Positions 34,411-43,521 of a stretch of DNA of 64,000 nt are shown here, in pieces; position 1 is the first letter of the stretch; each line of letters begins with the position of its first letter. The position numbers and the translations under genes are program-made. The notes under the pieces were generated by a model. That model ran no database searches, was not told where the DNA came from, and saw nothing but the letters and a program-made list of their open reading frames with translations. Origin of the DNA: Maribacter sp. (GTDB lineage Bacteria > Bacteroidota > Bacteroidia > Flavobacteriales > Flavobacteriaceae); contig DRFI01000002.1 of the NCBI GenBank assembly GCA_011050675.1, positions 31,836 through 95,835 of the forward strand, in the 5' to 3' direction.

Positions 34411-35772
34411 ATGTGTTCGCTTGTTCAAAAGTATAATGTGCCAGGACCTAGATATACTAGTTACCCTACTGTTCCATTTTGGGATATTTCAACATTCTCT
34501 GGAAAGAAATGGGAAGAAACGGTTAAGAAAAGCTTTCACCTTAGCAATTCATCTACAGGTATAAGTCTATATATACATTTACCGTTTTGTGAAAGTATGT
34601 GTACGTTCTGCGGATGTCATAAGCGTATTACAAAAAGGCATGATTTAGAATTACCTTATATAAAATCTGTTTTAAAAGAGTGGGGGCTATACAGAAATCT
34701 GTTTAATGAAAAACCGATTATTAAAGAGCTACACTTGGGTGGTGGTACACCAACATTTTTTACACCGGAAAATTTGAAATTTCTTATTGAAGGAATTTTA
34801 AGGGTAGCCAATAAAGCCGAAGATGCAGAATTTAGTTTTGAAGGTCACCCTAACAATACTACAAAAGAACATTTACAGGCATTATATGACGTTGGGTTTA
34901 GAAGGGTAAGCTTTGGCGTTCAAGATTATAATGAAACCGTACAAAAGGCAATTAATAGAATTCAACCTTTTGAAAATGTAAAAAATGTAACCGAATGGTC
35001 AAGGGAAATAGGGTATGATTCTGTAAGCCATGATATTATATTTGGATTGCCTCATCAAAAATTAGATCATGTTATTAATACCATAGAAAAAACCAAAGAA
35101 CTAAAACCAGATAGAATTGCTTTTTACAGCTATGCACATGTGCCGTGGTTGGCAGGAAATGGTCAACGAGGATATAATGATGCAGATTTACCGGCAGGCG
35201 AGGAGAAGAGAGCTCAATATGAGGTTGGGAAAGAATTGTTATTAAACTACGGTTATCACGAAATAGGCATGGACCATTTTGCATTAGAATCCGACAGTTT
35301 ATTTAAAGCCATGGAAAGTGGAAGCTTACATAGAAATTTTATGGGGTATACAAGTTCTAATACCCACTTAATGGTTGGGTTAGGAGCATCTAGTATAAGT
35401 GACAGTTGGTACGGTTTTGCACAGAATGTAAAAAATGTAGAAGAATACCAGAGTTTGGTAGCAAACGATATTATTCCACTTTATAGAGGTCATATTTTAA
35501 CAGAAGAAGATCAAATTATAAGAAGACATATCTTAAATTTAATGTGCCAGTTTCAAACATCGTGGAGTGTTTTTAAATTGCATTTACCGCAAATGGAAAG
35601 CATACTTGAAAGACTTAAAGAATTGGCAGAAGATAATATTGTAGTAATTACGGAAGGTAATTTAAAAATTACAGAAAAAGGTAGACCCTTTGTACGTAAC
35701 GTTTGTATGGCATTCGATTTGCCATTACAGGATAAATCGCCAAATACGAAGTTGTTTTCAATGACCGTTTAA
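34411..35772 (+). CDS. hemN: Oxygen-independent coproporphyrinogen III oxidase
   Basis: The 453-residue protein is a radical SAM enzyme with the cluster motif CESMCTFCGC and the HemN opening KYNVPGPRYTSYPT. It converts coproporphyrinogen III to protoporphyrinogen IX without O2, which supplies haem for the many cytochromes encoded here. I choose ATG 34411 because the in-frame TTG at 34390 overlaps the -7 box and because family members begin shortly before KYN. Length is normal for HemN. Fnr-type control of hemN is well known in other bacteria. The Usp gene follows after 51 bases. Confidence 0.94.
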   Translation: MCSLVQKYNVPGPRYTSYPTVPFWDISTFSGKKWEETVKKSFHLSNSSTGISLYIHLPFCESMCTFCGCHKRITKRHDLELPYIKSVLKEWGLYRNLFNEKPIIKELHLGGGTPTFFTPENLKFLIEGILRVANKAEDAEFSFEGHPNNTTKEHLQALYDVGFRRVSFGVQDYNETVQKAINRIQPFENVKNVTEWSREIGYDSVSHDIIFGLPHQKLDHVINTIEKTKELKPDRIAFYSYAHVPWLAGNGQRGYNDADLPAGEEKRAQYEVGKELLLNYGYHEIGMDHFALESDSLFKAMESGSLHRNFMGYTSSNTHLMVGLGASSISDSWYGFAQNVKNVEEYQSLVANDIIPLYRGHILTEEDQIIRRHILNLMCQFQTSWSVFKLHLPQMESILERLKELAEDNIVVITEGNLKITEKGRPFVRNVCMAFDLPLQDKSPNTKLFSMTV

Positions 35773-35823
35773 AATTATAAAAATATAGAGTCCCTATTTT
35801 ACTAATTGCTAAATAAATTAATC

Positions 35824-36645
35824 ATGAAAAAAATTATTGTACTTACAGATTTTTCAGAACAATCGGAATATGCGTTAAAAGCAGCTGTTGACTTAGCTAA
35901 GAAGCACGATGTAGAACTTTTTGTTGTTCACATGCTAGAACTTAACCAAGCCATACTTCCGTCAACTGACGGTATTTATATAGAACAGACAGTTTTTATG
36001 GTGAAATTGGCAGAGAAAAACTTGAATGAATTCTTGAAAAAACCATATTTAGAAGGGGTTAAGGTTACACCGGTTATAAAGCATTACAAAGTTTATAGCG
36101 AGTTAGACGCTATGGCAAAAGAACACGATGCAGACTTAATTGTAATGGGCTCTAATGGTGCCAGCGGATTTGAAGAGTTGGTTATAGGTTCTAATGCAGA
36201 AAAAGTGGTTAGAAATGCAACCGTACCTGTTTTAGTTATAAAAGGTGAGGTTGAAAATTTAAGTATAGAACGTTTTGTTTTTGCTTGTGATTTTAATGAC
36301 GATAATTTACCTGCTTTTCAAAAAGCACGAGAGTTTGCAGAGTTACTAAAAGCATCTATGGAGGTTGTTTTTATAAATACCCCTAATGATGAATTTTTAA
36401 GCAATAAAGATGCTTATCAAAAAATAAATAAATTCTTGACTAAAGCAAATTCAGCACAACAAGTCGAAATTTATAATGACTATAGCGTGGAGCAAGGCAT
36501 TATTAATTATGGTAATACGATACTTGCAGATGCTATAGCCATACCTACACATGGTCGTAAAGGAATTTCACACTTCTTTAATGGTAGTGTTGGTGAAGAT
36601 GTAGTTAATCACTCTAGAATTCCTGTGATTACATTTAAAATATAG
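35824..36645 (+). CDS. Tandem universal stress protein (Usp)
   Basis: The 273-residue protein has two Usp domains (about 1-140 and 150-273). The first carries the ATP-binding motif GSNGASGFEELVIGSNAEKV; the second has THGRKGISHFFNGSV. I place the start at ATG 35824 (KKIIVLTDFSEQ follows at once), not at the TTG 18 bases upstream. Such tandem Usp proteins are often induced by low oxygen and nitrosative stress. It follows hemN and may share its Fnr-type promoter. A strong terminator follows. Confidence 0.88.
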   Translation: MKKIIVLTDFSEQSEYALKAAVDLAKKHDVELFVVHMLELNQAILPSTDGIYIEQTVFMVKLAEKNLNEFLKKPYLEGVKVTPVIKHYKVYSELDAMAKEHDADLIVMGSNGASGFEELVIGSNAEKVVRNATVPVLVIKGEVENLSIERFVFACDFNDDNLPAFQKAREFAELLKASMEVVFINTPNDEFLSNKDAYQKINKFLTKANSAQQVEIYNDYSVEQGIINYGNTILADAIAIPTHGRKGISHFFNGSVGEDVVNHSRIPVITFKI

Positions 36646-36670
36646 ATACTAACCTATACTATAAAGAAGA

Positions 36671-36700
36671 ATAAACCCAAGGTAGAAACCTTGGGTTTAT
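36671..36700 (+). terminator. Perfect 12-bp hairpin after the Usp gene
   Basis: ATAAACCCAAGG (36671-36682), loop TAGAAA and CCTTGGGTTTAT (36689-36700), then TTG-rich sequence. Confidence 0.8.
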
Positions 36701-36723
36701 TTGTTTATAAGTATGATGTTTTT

Positions 36724-36757
36724 AGGACGGTACATGTAACCATGGCCGTCCTTTTTT
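36724..36757 (+). terminator. Second terminator in tandem
   Basis: AGGACGG (36724-36730) pairs with CCGTCCT (36746-36752) and runs into TTTTTT. Confidence 0.7.
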
Positions 36758-36902
36758 GTTTTTATAGATTCTTAATATTCTTCAGATTATCATCTGAATT
36801 TTTTAAAAAATAATTCCATTTACTTAATAATAGTGAGCTTTTTAGATTGTAAATACTTCTAGTTCAAATAAAATCTTATTAAAGGACAAATATGTCTTTA
36901 AA

Positions 36903-36947
36903 TATGACCTTAATCATATTTTTTCCTTTTTATCCCACATACATTTG
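36903..36947 (+). promoter_or_regulatory. Fnr-type site and -7 box for the nos cluster
   Basis: TATGA-CCTTAA-TCATA at 36903-36918 (centre 36910.5) is followed by a perfect -7 box TACATTTG at 36940-36947, 29.5 bases from the centre. The ATG of the cytochrome gene at 36977 lies about 25 nt after the predicted start. Confidence 0.75.
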
Positions 36948-36976
36948 TTCAGTTAATAAACCAAAAAAATATAAAA

Positions 36977-37486
36977 ATGAAAATAGTTTTAAGAAGTATC
37001 GTGATAGTGTTTTCACTCATGCTAGTTGCATGTGGCGGTAAAGAAGAAAAGAAAAAAGAAGGGTTTAGTGTCGACAGAGCAAAAACCTCAGAGAAAACAA
37101 CTGAAGCAGACGCTGTTACTAATGGTGTATCTGCATCTGAACGCGTAGATCTTGATAATAAGGGAGTTGGTCCTATTACCTCTGTAACGTTATCACCAGA
37201 AATTGATGCGGACATGGCTAAAAAAGGAGAAGAAGTTTATACACAAATGTGTATGGCGTGCCATAGAGTCGATAAAAAATTTATTGGTCCTGCACCAACT
37301 GGCATTCTTAAAAGACGTAGTCCAGAATGGGTTATGAACATGATTCTTAATCCAGAAGTTATGGTTAAAGAAGATCCGTTAGCAAAAGAACTTATGGCTG
37401 AATTTAATGGCGCACCTATGGCTAACCAAGGGTTGACAGAAGATCAGGCTCGTAATGTACTTGAGTTTTTTAGAACATTAGAATAA
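36977..37486 (+). CDS. Monohaem cytochrome c lipoprotein of the nos cluster
   Basis: The 169-residue protein has a lipobox ending at Cys19 (LMLVAC), a charged linker (about 25-75) and one cytochrome c domain with CMACH at residues 92-96 and a likely distal Met in GAPMANQGL. It should sit on the outer face of the cytoplasmic membrane and pass electrons to NosZ. A small cytochrome directly before nosZ is common in clade II clusters. It is the first gene after the Fnr-type promoter, 52 bases before nosZ. Confidence 0.85.
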   Translation: MKIVLRSIVIVFSLMLVACGGKEEKKKEGFSVDRAKTSEKTTEADAVTNGVSASERVDLDNKGVGPITSVTLSPEIDADMAKKGEEVYTQMCMACHRVDKKFIGPAPTGILKRRSPEWVMNMILNPEVMVKEDPLAKELMAEFNGAPMANQGLTEDQARNVLEFFRTLE

Positions 37487-37538
37487 CAATGAATAATGTC
37501 TTTACAGTTTTAAATAAATAACCATAAATACAAATACC

Positions 37539-39500
37539 ATGAAAAAATATTCATTTTACCTAGCAGCAATTCTAGGCCCTATACTGTTACTTTCAGCTTG
37601 CGGTAATCAGAATGGCAAAGCTTCATCAGATGGTGCGCTAGCTTCCAACAATGCAGAGAAAGTATATGTAGCTCCTGGCGAACACGATGAATTTTATGCC
37701 TTTATGTCTGGTGGATATAGCGGTAACGTAACCGTGTATGGTCTTCCCTCAGGTCGTATGTTTAAGGAGATTCCTGTTTTTTCTCAATTCCCGACTAATG
37801 GATATGGGTATTCGGAAGAAACTAAACCAATGTTAGAAACTTCTTTCGGTTTTATACCTGCAGATGATTCTCATCATCCAGATATTTCTCAGACTAATGG
37901 AGAATTAGATGGTAGATGGCTTTTTATAAATGGAAATAATACGCCACGTATAGCTCGTATAGACTTGAAAACATTTGAAACTGCTGAAATTATAGAAGTT
38001 CCAAATAGTGCTGGTAATCACAGTTCATCATACATCACAGAGAATTCAGAATATGTAGTTGCAGGAACACGTTTTTCAGTTCCTGTTCCACAAAGAGATA
38101 TGCCTATCAAAGACTATAAAGGAAACTTTAAAGGAGCCTTGTCTTTTATAAGCGTAGAACCTGAAACTGGCAGAATGGATATAAAATTCCAGTTAATCAT
38201 GCCTGGTTTTAATTATGATTTATCACACCCTGGTAGAGGTAAATCTCACGGATGGTTTTTCTTCACTACATATAATACAGAGGAAGCTAACACATTACTT
38301 GAGGTTAACGCTTCTCAAAACGATAAGGATTTTATTGCAGCTGTAAACTGGAAGAAGATTGAAGAGTATGTTGAAAATGGTGGGGGTACAATGGTACCTG
38401 CAAATTATGCACATAACGTGTATAGCGATGAAACGCATAGTGCTACTTCAACCATGAAAAAAGAGGTATTAACTGTTGATCCAACAAAAGTACCAGGTGC
38501 TATATTCTTTATGCCAACACCAAAATCTCCACACGGGGTAGATGTAAGTCCATCAGGAGATTACATTATTGGTAACGGTAAGCTATCTGCAGATCTTACA
38601 GTTTTCTCTTTTGATAAAATGATTGCTGCAATTGAAGGCAAGAAATTTGACGGTGAAGCGTATGGTCTTCCAATTTTAAAATTTGAAGATGTTCTTGGAG
38701 GAACTGTTAAAAGTGGTGGCTTAGGCCCATTGCATACAGAGTTTGATGGAGAGGGTAATGCGTATACTACGTTCTTTATTTCTTCTGAAGTTGTAAAATG
38801 GAAATTAGGTACATGGGAGGTAATCGATAGAAAACCAACCTTTTATTCTGTAGGTCATTGTATGATTCCTGGTGGAAATTCTGCAAAACCTTTTGGTAAA
38901 TATTTAATATCCTTAAATAAGATAACCAAAGATAGATATCTACCAACGGGTCCTGAGTTAGAACATTCTGCACAGTTATATGACATCTCTGGGGATAAAA
39001 TGGAGCTTTTATATGACTTTCCAACACATGGAGAGCCACATTATGCAGCAGCTATACCAGCATCGATTTTAGCACCTAAATCGCAGAAAATCTATAAACT
39101 GGCAGAAAATGAACACCCATTCGCTACAAAAAATGTTTCAGAAGCAAGAGTAGTGCGAGAGGGTAATGAAGTACATGTGTATATGGCAATGATACGTAGC
39201 CATTTTACTCCAGATAATATAGAGGGTATTAAAGTTGGTGATAAAGTTTATTTCCATATCACGAACCATGAGCAAGATTTTGATGTACCACACGGTTTTA
39301 TGATGATCGGACAAAAGAATTCTGGTTTACTAATAATGCCAGGGCAAACTAAAACATCGGTTTGGGAACCTATGCAAGAAGGGGTATGGCCATTCTACTG
39401 TACAGATTTTTGTTCTGCTTTGCACCAAGAAATGCAAGGTTATATTAGAGTTTCTCCTGCTAAATCTAATATTGATATTTCTTGGTCTTTGGGAGAGTAG
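37539..39500 (+). CDS. nosZ: Nitrous oxide reductase, clade II (Sec-type, lipoprotein)
   Basis: The 653-residue protein is NosZ. The leader is a Sec lipoprotein signal with lipobox Cys21 (LLLSAC), not a Tat leader, which places it in clade II. The propeller carries many His for the CuZ cluster (for example PHGVDVSPSG and LGPLHTEFD). The cupredoxin end has the CuA ligands Cys621, Cys625, His629 and Met632 in CTDFCSALHQEM. The enzyme reduces N2O to N2 in the periplasm. No NosR, nitrite or NO reductase gene is in the window, so the host may be an N2O consumer without full denitrification. Confidence 0.96.
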   Translation: MKKYSFYLAAILGPILLLSACGNQNGKASSDGALASNNAEKVYVAPGEHDEFYAFMSGGYSGNVTVYGLPSGRMFKEIPVFSQFPTNGYGYSEETKPMLETSFGFIPADDSHHPDISQTNGELDGRWLFINGNNTPRIARIDLKTFETAEIIEVPNSAGNHSSSYITENSEYVVAGTRFSVPVPQRDMPIKDYKGNFKGALSFISVEPETGRMDIKFQLIMPGFNYDLSHPGRGKSHGWFFFTTYNTEEANTLLEVNASQNDKDFIAAVNWKKIEEYVENGGGTMVPANYAHNVYSDETHSATSTMKKEVLTVDPTKVPGAIFFMPTPKSPHGVDVSPSGDYIIGNGKLSADLTVFSFDKMIAAIEGKKFDGEAYGLPILKFEDVLGGTVKSGGLGPLHTEFDGEGNAYTTFFISSEVVKWKLGTWEVIDRKPTFYSVGHCMIPGGNSAKPFGKYLISLNKITKDRYLPTGPELEHSAQLYDISGDKMELLYDFPTHGEPHYAAAIPASILAPKSQKIYKLAENEHPFATKNVSEARVVREGNEVHVYMAMIRSHFTPDNIEGIKVGDKVYFHITNHEQDFDVPHGFMMIGQKNSGLLIMPGQTKTSVWEPMQEGVWPFYCTDFCSALHQEMQGYIRVSPAKSNIDISWSLGE

Positions 39501-39526
39501 GTTAAGAGTAAATAAATTATTCAAAC

Positions 39527-39563
39527 AAAAGCAGGTCGCGTACCAAGACCGACCTGCTTTTTA
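39527..39563 (+). terminator. Terminator after nosZ
   Basis: AAAAGCAGGTCG (39527-39538) pairs with CGACCTGCTTTT (39550-39561) and continues in T. It may lower expression of the downstream nos accessory genes relative to nosZ. Confidence 0.85.
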
Positions 39564-39610
39564 TTTGAGTAGCAAGTTGTTTCACAGTTATTATTTTAAG
39601 ATACGATAAG

Positions 39611-40231
39611 ATGAAAAAGGCAAGTGTAATAATGATAGTTGGCTCTTTATGTTTGTTGGGATTATTTGCATTTCCGCTTTGGAATATTATGCTAGGTGCT
39701 CCACAATATCCTGATCCATTAGGGATGAATATTCATATTTCGGGTATCGAAGGCGTCTCTGAATTCGATTTACAGAATATAGACGGACTTAACCACTATA
39801 TAGGTATGAAAACAATACCTAAAGCAGATGAAATGTGGGAGTTTAATGTATTTCCTTCAGTAATTATCGGTATGGTGCTTTTAGGTGTGCTTTTAGGTAT
39901 ACTAGGGTTCATGCAAAAAATTGATTACCGGTATTTTCTAGGTTGGTTTGTACTAATGTCTATTCTAGGTGTTATGGGTATGTACGATTTTAATCTGTGG
40001 TTAACGGACTACGGTTCTAACCTTGATCCTCATGCTATTATTAAAGTGACTAACGAAGATGGTACTCCAATGACATATAAACCACCACTTTTTGGATATA
40101 AAAAACTATTGAATTTTGATGTAAGTTCAATGCCGGCAACGGGTGCTTGGCTCATGTTTGTAGGTATGTCTCTTACAGTAATTGCTTTTTTGGTTGGTTG
40201 GAAAAGTAAAAAATCTCAAACAAATCAATAA
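39611..40231 (+). CDS. Membrane protein of the nos cluster, NosB-like
   Basis: The 206-residue protein has about four membrane helices (about 6-27, 80-100, 108-128 and 180-198) and a periplasmic loop. It sits between nosZ and nosL, where clade II clusters carry a membrane protein often called NosB. I recognise it by position and layout, not by a motif. The YPDPLGMNIHISG segment and the GVMGMYDFNLWLTDYG loop are candidates for conserved features. A role in electron transfer to NosZ, or in its maturation, is likely but unknown. Confidence 0.65.
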   Translation: MKKASVIMIVGSLCLLGLFAFPLWNIMLGAPQYPDPLGMNIHISGIEGVSEFDLQNIDGLNHYIGMKTIPKADEMWEFNVFPSVIIGMVLLGVLLGILGFMQKIDYRYFLGWFVLMSILGVMGMYDFNLWLTDYGSNLDPHAIIKVTNEDGTPMTYKPPLFGYKKLLNFDVSSMPATGAWLMFVGMSLTVIAFLVGWKSKKSQTNQ

Positions 40232-40251
40232 CAACAAATATTAATTATACT

Positions 40252-40698
40252 ATGAAAAGTCTAACAGTAATAGGGGTAATATGTCTTTTTATATTAACGT
40301 CATGTAATAGCGAACCAAAAGAAATAGCATATGGTTCCGACGGATGTCATTTTTGTAGTATGACAATTGTAGATAAGCAACATGCTGCGCAGTTCATGAC
40401 CAAAAAGGGAAGAAGCTATTCTTTTGATGCAACTGAATGTATGTTGAATTACCTGCGTGAAGTAGAACCCGAAACGGTTGCTTTATATCGTGTAAACGAT
40501 TATACAAAACCTGGATTTTTTGTTGATGCTACAAAAGCAACTTATTTAATTAGTGCTAAAATACCTAGTCCTATGGGTGCATTTCTAACTGGTTTTTCTA
40601 AAGAGGACGAAGCTATAAAGGCACAAGCTGATAATTTAGGAAAGTTATTTACTTGGACAGAGCTCAATGAAAAGTTTAAAAATGAAAACCCATTTTAA
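40252..40698 (+). CDS. nosL: NosL copper chaperone lipoprotein
   Basis: The 148-residue protein has a lipobox ending at about Cys17 (FILTSC) and the NosL motif CHFCSMTI with Met and Cys copper ligands at about residues 32-39. NosL binds Cu(I) and hands it to NosZ during CuZ assembly. Length is normal. It starts 20 bases after the NosB-like gene and lies upstream of nosDFY, the standard clade II order. Confidence 0.92.
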   Translation: MKSLTVIGVICLFILTSCNSEPKEIAYGSDGCHFCSMTIVDKQHAAQFMTKKGRSYSFDATECMLNYLREVEPETVALYRVNDYTKPGFFVDATKATYLISAKIPSPMGAFLTGFSKEDEAIKAQADNLGKLFTWTELNEKFKNENPF

Positions 40699-40783
40699 AC
40701 CTTAGAAATTGAGAATAGGTAATTCTTTCATAAAGCTAACTTAGAAACACAACAAACGAGAATTTTAAATTTCTCATAATAAG

Positions 40784-42025
40784 ATGATGCGATACCAAGG
40801 TTTATTAAATTTTACTTTTTTACTTTTTGTTACTGCAAATTTATGGGCAAAGCCTATTGTTATTTGTGAGAGTTGCGAAGTAAAATCAATATCGGAGGGT
40901 ATAAAACTCGCAGTAGATTTTGATACACTTTTAGTTAAAAAGGGTACCTATAAAGAATTTAATATTATTATAGATAAACCATTAACCTTAATCGGCGAAG
41001 ATTATCCTATAATAGATGGTGAAAAGAAGGGAGAAATTATACGCATCGTATCTGATGGTGTAACGGTAGATGGTTTTTTTATCATAAATGTAGGTACTAG
41101 TTATACTACCGATTATGCTGCAATTCGTGTGGTAAAAAGTGAAAATTTTCTAATTCAGAATGTCGTACTCGAAAAGTTGTTTTTCGGTATATATCTTGAA
41201 AAATCTAATCACGGTAAAGTCTATCATAATAAAATAATTGGGGATGCAAAAGACGAGTATAATTCTGGAAATGGAATTCAGCTCTGGTATTCTCACTATG
41301 TAGAGGTAAGTAATAATATAGTGCAAGGCGCCCGAGATGGTATCTACCTAGAGTTCTCAGATAATATTACAATAGATAATAACAAAAGCACAGGAAATTT
41401 AAGATATGGTCTACATTTTATGTTTTCCGATGATGATGTTTATACGAATAACCTTTTTGAAGATAATGGGGCAGGAGTAGCGGTTATGTTTTCTAAGGGG
41501 ATTATAATGAAAGGAAATACCTTTCGAAAAAACTGGGGTACAGCTTCTTTTGGAGTGCTGTTGAAAGAAATTAATGATGCAGAAATCAGTGATAATACAT
41601 TTGAAGAAAATACTATCGGCATTAATATAGAAGGGTCTAACAGGATTGATTATAAAGGAAACAATTTTATAAATAACGGATGGGGTATAAAAGTGCTTGG
41701 AGCTTGTTATGCCAATTCTTTTATAGGTAATAATTTCATGTACAACAGTTTTGATATATCGTATGACGGTAAATTAAATGATAATGTATTCGATGGTAAT
41801 TACTGGAGCGATTATACGGGTTATGATTTAGATAAGGATGGAATTGGAGACGTGCCATATCGCCCTGTAAAACTGTTTTCTTATATCGTAAACAAAACAC
41901 CAGAGTCTATTGTTTTGTTACGAAGTCTTTTTATGGACATTATAGATTTTTCAGAAAAAGTATCACCAGTTTTTACACCAGACAATTTATTGGATGCTAA
42001 TCCCTTAATGACAAAAGTAGAATGA
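40784..42025 (+). CDS. nosD: NosD periplasmic copper-site maturation protein
   Basis: The 413-residue protein has a signal peptide (about 1-22, ending NLWAK) and the right-handed beta-helix (CASH) repeats of NosD, with YHNKI, VSNNIV, IDNNKST and ISDNTF at regular intervals. The C-terminal GNYWSDYTGYDLDKDGIGDVPYRP is typical; only its WSDYTGYD core is cited as evidence. It works with NosF and NosY to build the copper site of NosZ. The start could be the first or second of two adjacent ATG codons (40784 or 40787). Its end overlaps nosF by four bases. Confidence 0.93.
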   Translation: MMRYQGLLNFTFLLFVTANLWAKPIVICESCEVKSISEGIKLAVDFDTLLVKKGTYKEFNIIIDKPLTLIGEDYPIIDGEKKGEIIRIVSDGVTVDGFFIINVGTSYTTDYAAIRVVKSENFLIQNVVLEKLFFGIYLEKSNHGKVYHNKIIGDAKDEYNSGNGIQLWYSHYVEVSNNIVQGARDGIYLEFSDNITIDNNKSTGNLRYGLHFMFSDDDVYTNNLFEDNGAGVAVMFSKGIIMKGNTFRKNWGTASFGVLLKEINDAEISDNTFEENTIGINIEGSNRIDYKGNNFINNGWGIKVLGACYANSFIGNNFMYNSFDISYDGKLNDNVFDGNYWSDYTGYDLDKDGIGDVPYRPVKLFSYIVNKTPESIVLLRSLFMDIIDFSEKVSPVFTPDNLLDANPLMTKVE

Positions 42026-42732
42026 TTCATATAGAAGGTTTACAGAAGAAATTTGGAAAGAACATCGTTCTTTCTGATCTAGATCTAACCATAGAAAAAG
42101 CTGGTGTTTTTGCCATCTTGGGACCTAATGGTTCGGGTAAAACTACCTTGATCAAGAGTGTTCTCGGTATGGTAGTACCAGATAAGGGAAGTATTTCGGT
42201 AATGGGAGAACCCATTAAAAAGAATTGGAAGTATCGTAAAGAGATTGATTACCTGCCTCAAATAGCCAATTTTCCTGGTAATTTAAAGGTTTACGAGCTT
42301 ATACGAATGATAAAAGATCTAAGGCAAAGCCCAAGTGACGAAGAAAGGCTGATTAAGCTTTTTAAACTAGAACCATTTCTAGATAAAAAACTCTCAACCC
42401 TTTCTGGTGGAACCAAGCAGAAAGTAAATATCGTTTTGGCTTTTATGTTTAATAGTCCGCTTTTAATTTTAGATGAACCAACAACAGGTTTAGATCCAGC
42501 TTCCTTAATACATCTAAAAAACCTTATTAGAGAACAAAAAGAAATGAATAAAACGGTGTTGATTACATCGCATATTATGCAGTTCGTAGCCGAAGTTTCA
42601 GATATAATTGTCTATTTATTAGAAGGTAATATCTATTTCAAAGGCAGTATTGAAGAACTGAAAACCAAAACAGGACAAACCGATTTAGAACACGCCATAG
42701 CGGCGATAGCAACAGAACCAGCTCATGTTTAA
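42022..42732 (+). CDS. nosF: NosF ABC transporter ATPase
   Basis: The 236-residue protein has Walker A (GPNGSGKTT, about residues 34-42), the signature LSGGTKQKV and Walker B LLILDEPTTG. It energises the NosY membrane permease for NosZ maturation. It starts in the ATGA overlap with nosD and overlaps nosY by eight bases, so the three are translationally coupled. Confidence 0.93.
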   Translation: MIHIEGLQKKFGKNIVLSDLDLTIEKAGVFAILGPNGSGKTTLIKSVLGMVVPDKGSISVMGEPIKKNWKYRKEIDYLPQIANFPGNLKVYELIRMIKDLRQSPSDEERLIKLFKLEPFLDKKLSTLSGGTKQKVNIVLAFMFNSPLLILDEPTTGLDPASLIHLKNLIREQKEMNKTVLITSHIMQFVAEVSDIIVYLLEGNIYFKGSIEELKTKTGQTDLEHAIAAIATEPAHV

Positions 42733-43507
42733 AATACTGAAATATAGTTTTTACGACCTAATCCGTAGCCGTTGGAGTTACGTGTACTTTCTGTTTTACC
42801 TTTTATTAGGTTTTGTGTTGTTGTTCTTGAACAATGACGTGTCTAAGGCAATCATTACCCTAATGAATGTTATAATAATTCTGGTGCCTTTAATCAGTAC
42901 TATTTTCGGAATAATGTATTTCTACAACTCAAAAGAATTTACAGAACTATTATTGGCGCAGCCGGTAAAACGTTCTTCTATATTTTTAGGTCAATATCTT
43001 GGCGTAGCAGGTTCTTTGACATTGAGCTTAGTGCTAGGGCTTGGAATTCCTTTTGTGCTCTATGGTCTATTTAAAAGTGATGCTATTTTTGACTTTTCAT
43101 TACTCTTGGTTACGGGTGCTTTTCTAACGCTGATTTTTACGGTGTTGGCTTTTAATATAGCCCTGTCTAACGAAAACAAGATTAAAGGTTTTGGATACGC
43201 TGTATTGTTGTGGTTGTTTATGGCAGTCATTTATGACGGATTGTTTCTTATGTCTTTAATTATTTTTAAAGAGTATCCGTTAGATAGTTTTTCTCTTGGT
43301 GCTACCATCTTTAATCCAATAGATTTATCACGAACCTTAATTCTTTTAAAGTTGGATATCTCTGCTCTTTTGGGGTACACTGGTGCTGTTTTTAAAAAGT
43401 TTTTTGGTACAGATCAAGGTCTTTTTGTATCTATCTTTATGCTTATTTTATGGACGGTATTACCTATTTGGCGATTGGTGTTCGTATCTAAGAAAAAAGA
43501 TTTTTAA
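42725..43507 (+). CDS. nosY: NosY ABC transporter permease
   Basis: The 260-residue protein has six membrane helices and the ABC-2 permease opening KILKYSFYDLIRSRWSY. The segment YFYNSKEFTELLLAQPVKRS near residues 60-80 is characteristic of NosY. With NosD and NosF it delivers a sulfur-containing compound or a maturation signal for the CuZ cluster (established for the family). It precedes a further membrane gene by 14 bases. Confidence 0.92.
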   Translation: MFKILKYSFYDLIRSRWSYVYFLFYLLLGFVLLFLNNDVSKAIITLMNVIIILVPLISTIFGIMYFYNSKEFTELLLAQPVKRSSIFLGQYLGVAGSLTLSLVLGLGIPFVLYGLFKSDAIFDFSLLLVTGAFLTLIFTVLAFNIALSNENKIKGFGYAVLLWLFMAVIYDGLFLMSLIIFKEYPLDSFSLGATIFNPIDLSRTLILLKLDISALLGYTGAVFKKFFGTDQGLFVSIFMLILWTVLPIWRLVFVSKKKDF

Positions 43508-43521
43508 CTTAACCCCATAAA

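Larger units (their letters stand above)
36646..36976. other. Gene-free stretch with two terminators and the nos promoter
   Basis: This stretch holds a hairpin at 36671-36700, a second at 36724-36757, and the Fnr-type promoter of the nos cluster at 36903-36947. GACA-AATA-TGTC at 36885-36896, just upstream, is a weaker palindrome. I see no small gene. Confidence 0.6.

Noticed and set aside
36731..36745. GTAAC-like sequence (ATGTAACCATGG) between hairpin arms
   Set aside because: It is the loop of a terminator, has no matching second half, and is not followed by a gene at the right distance.
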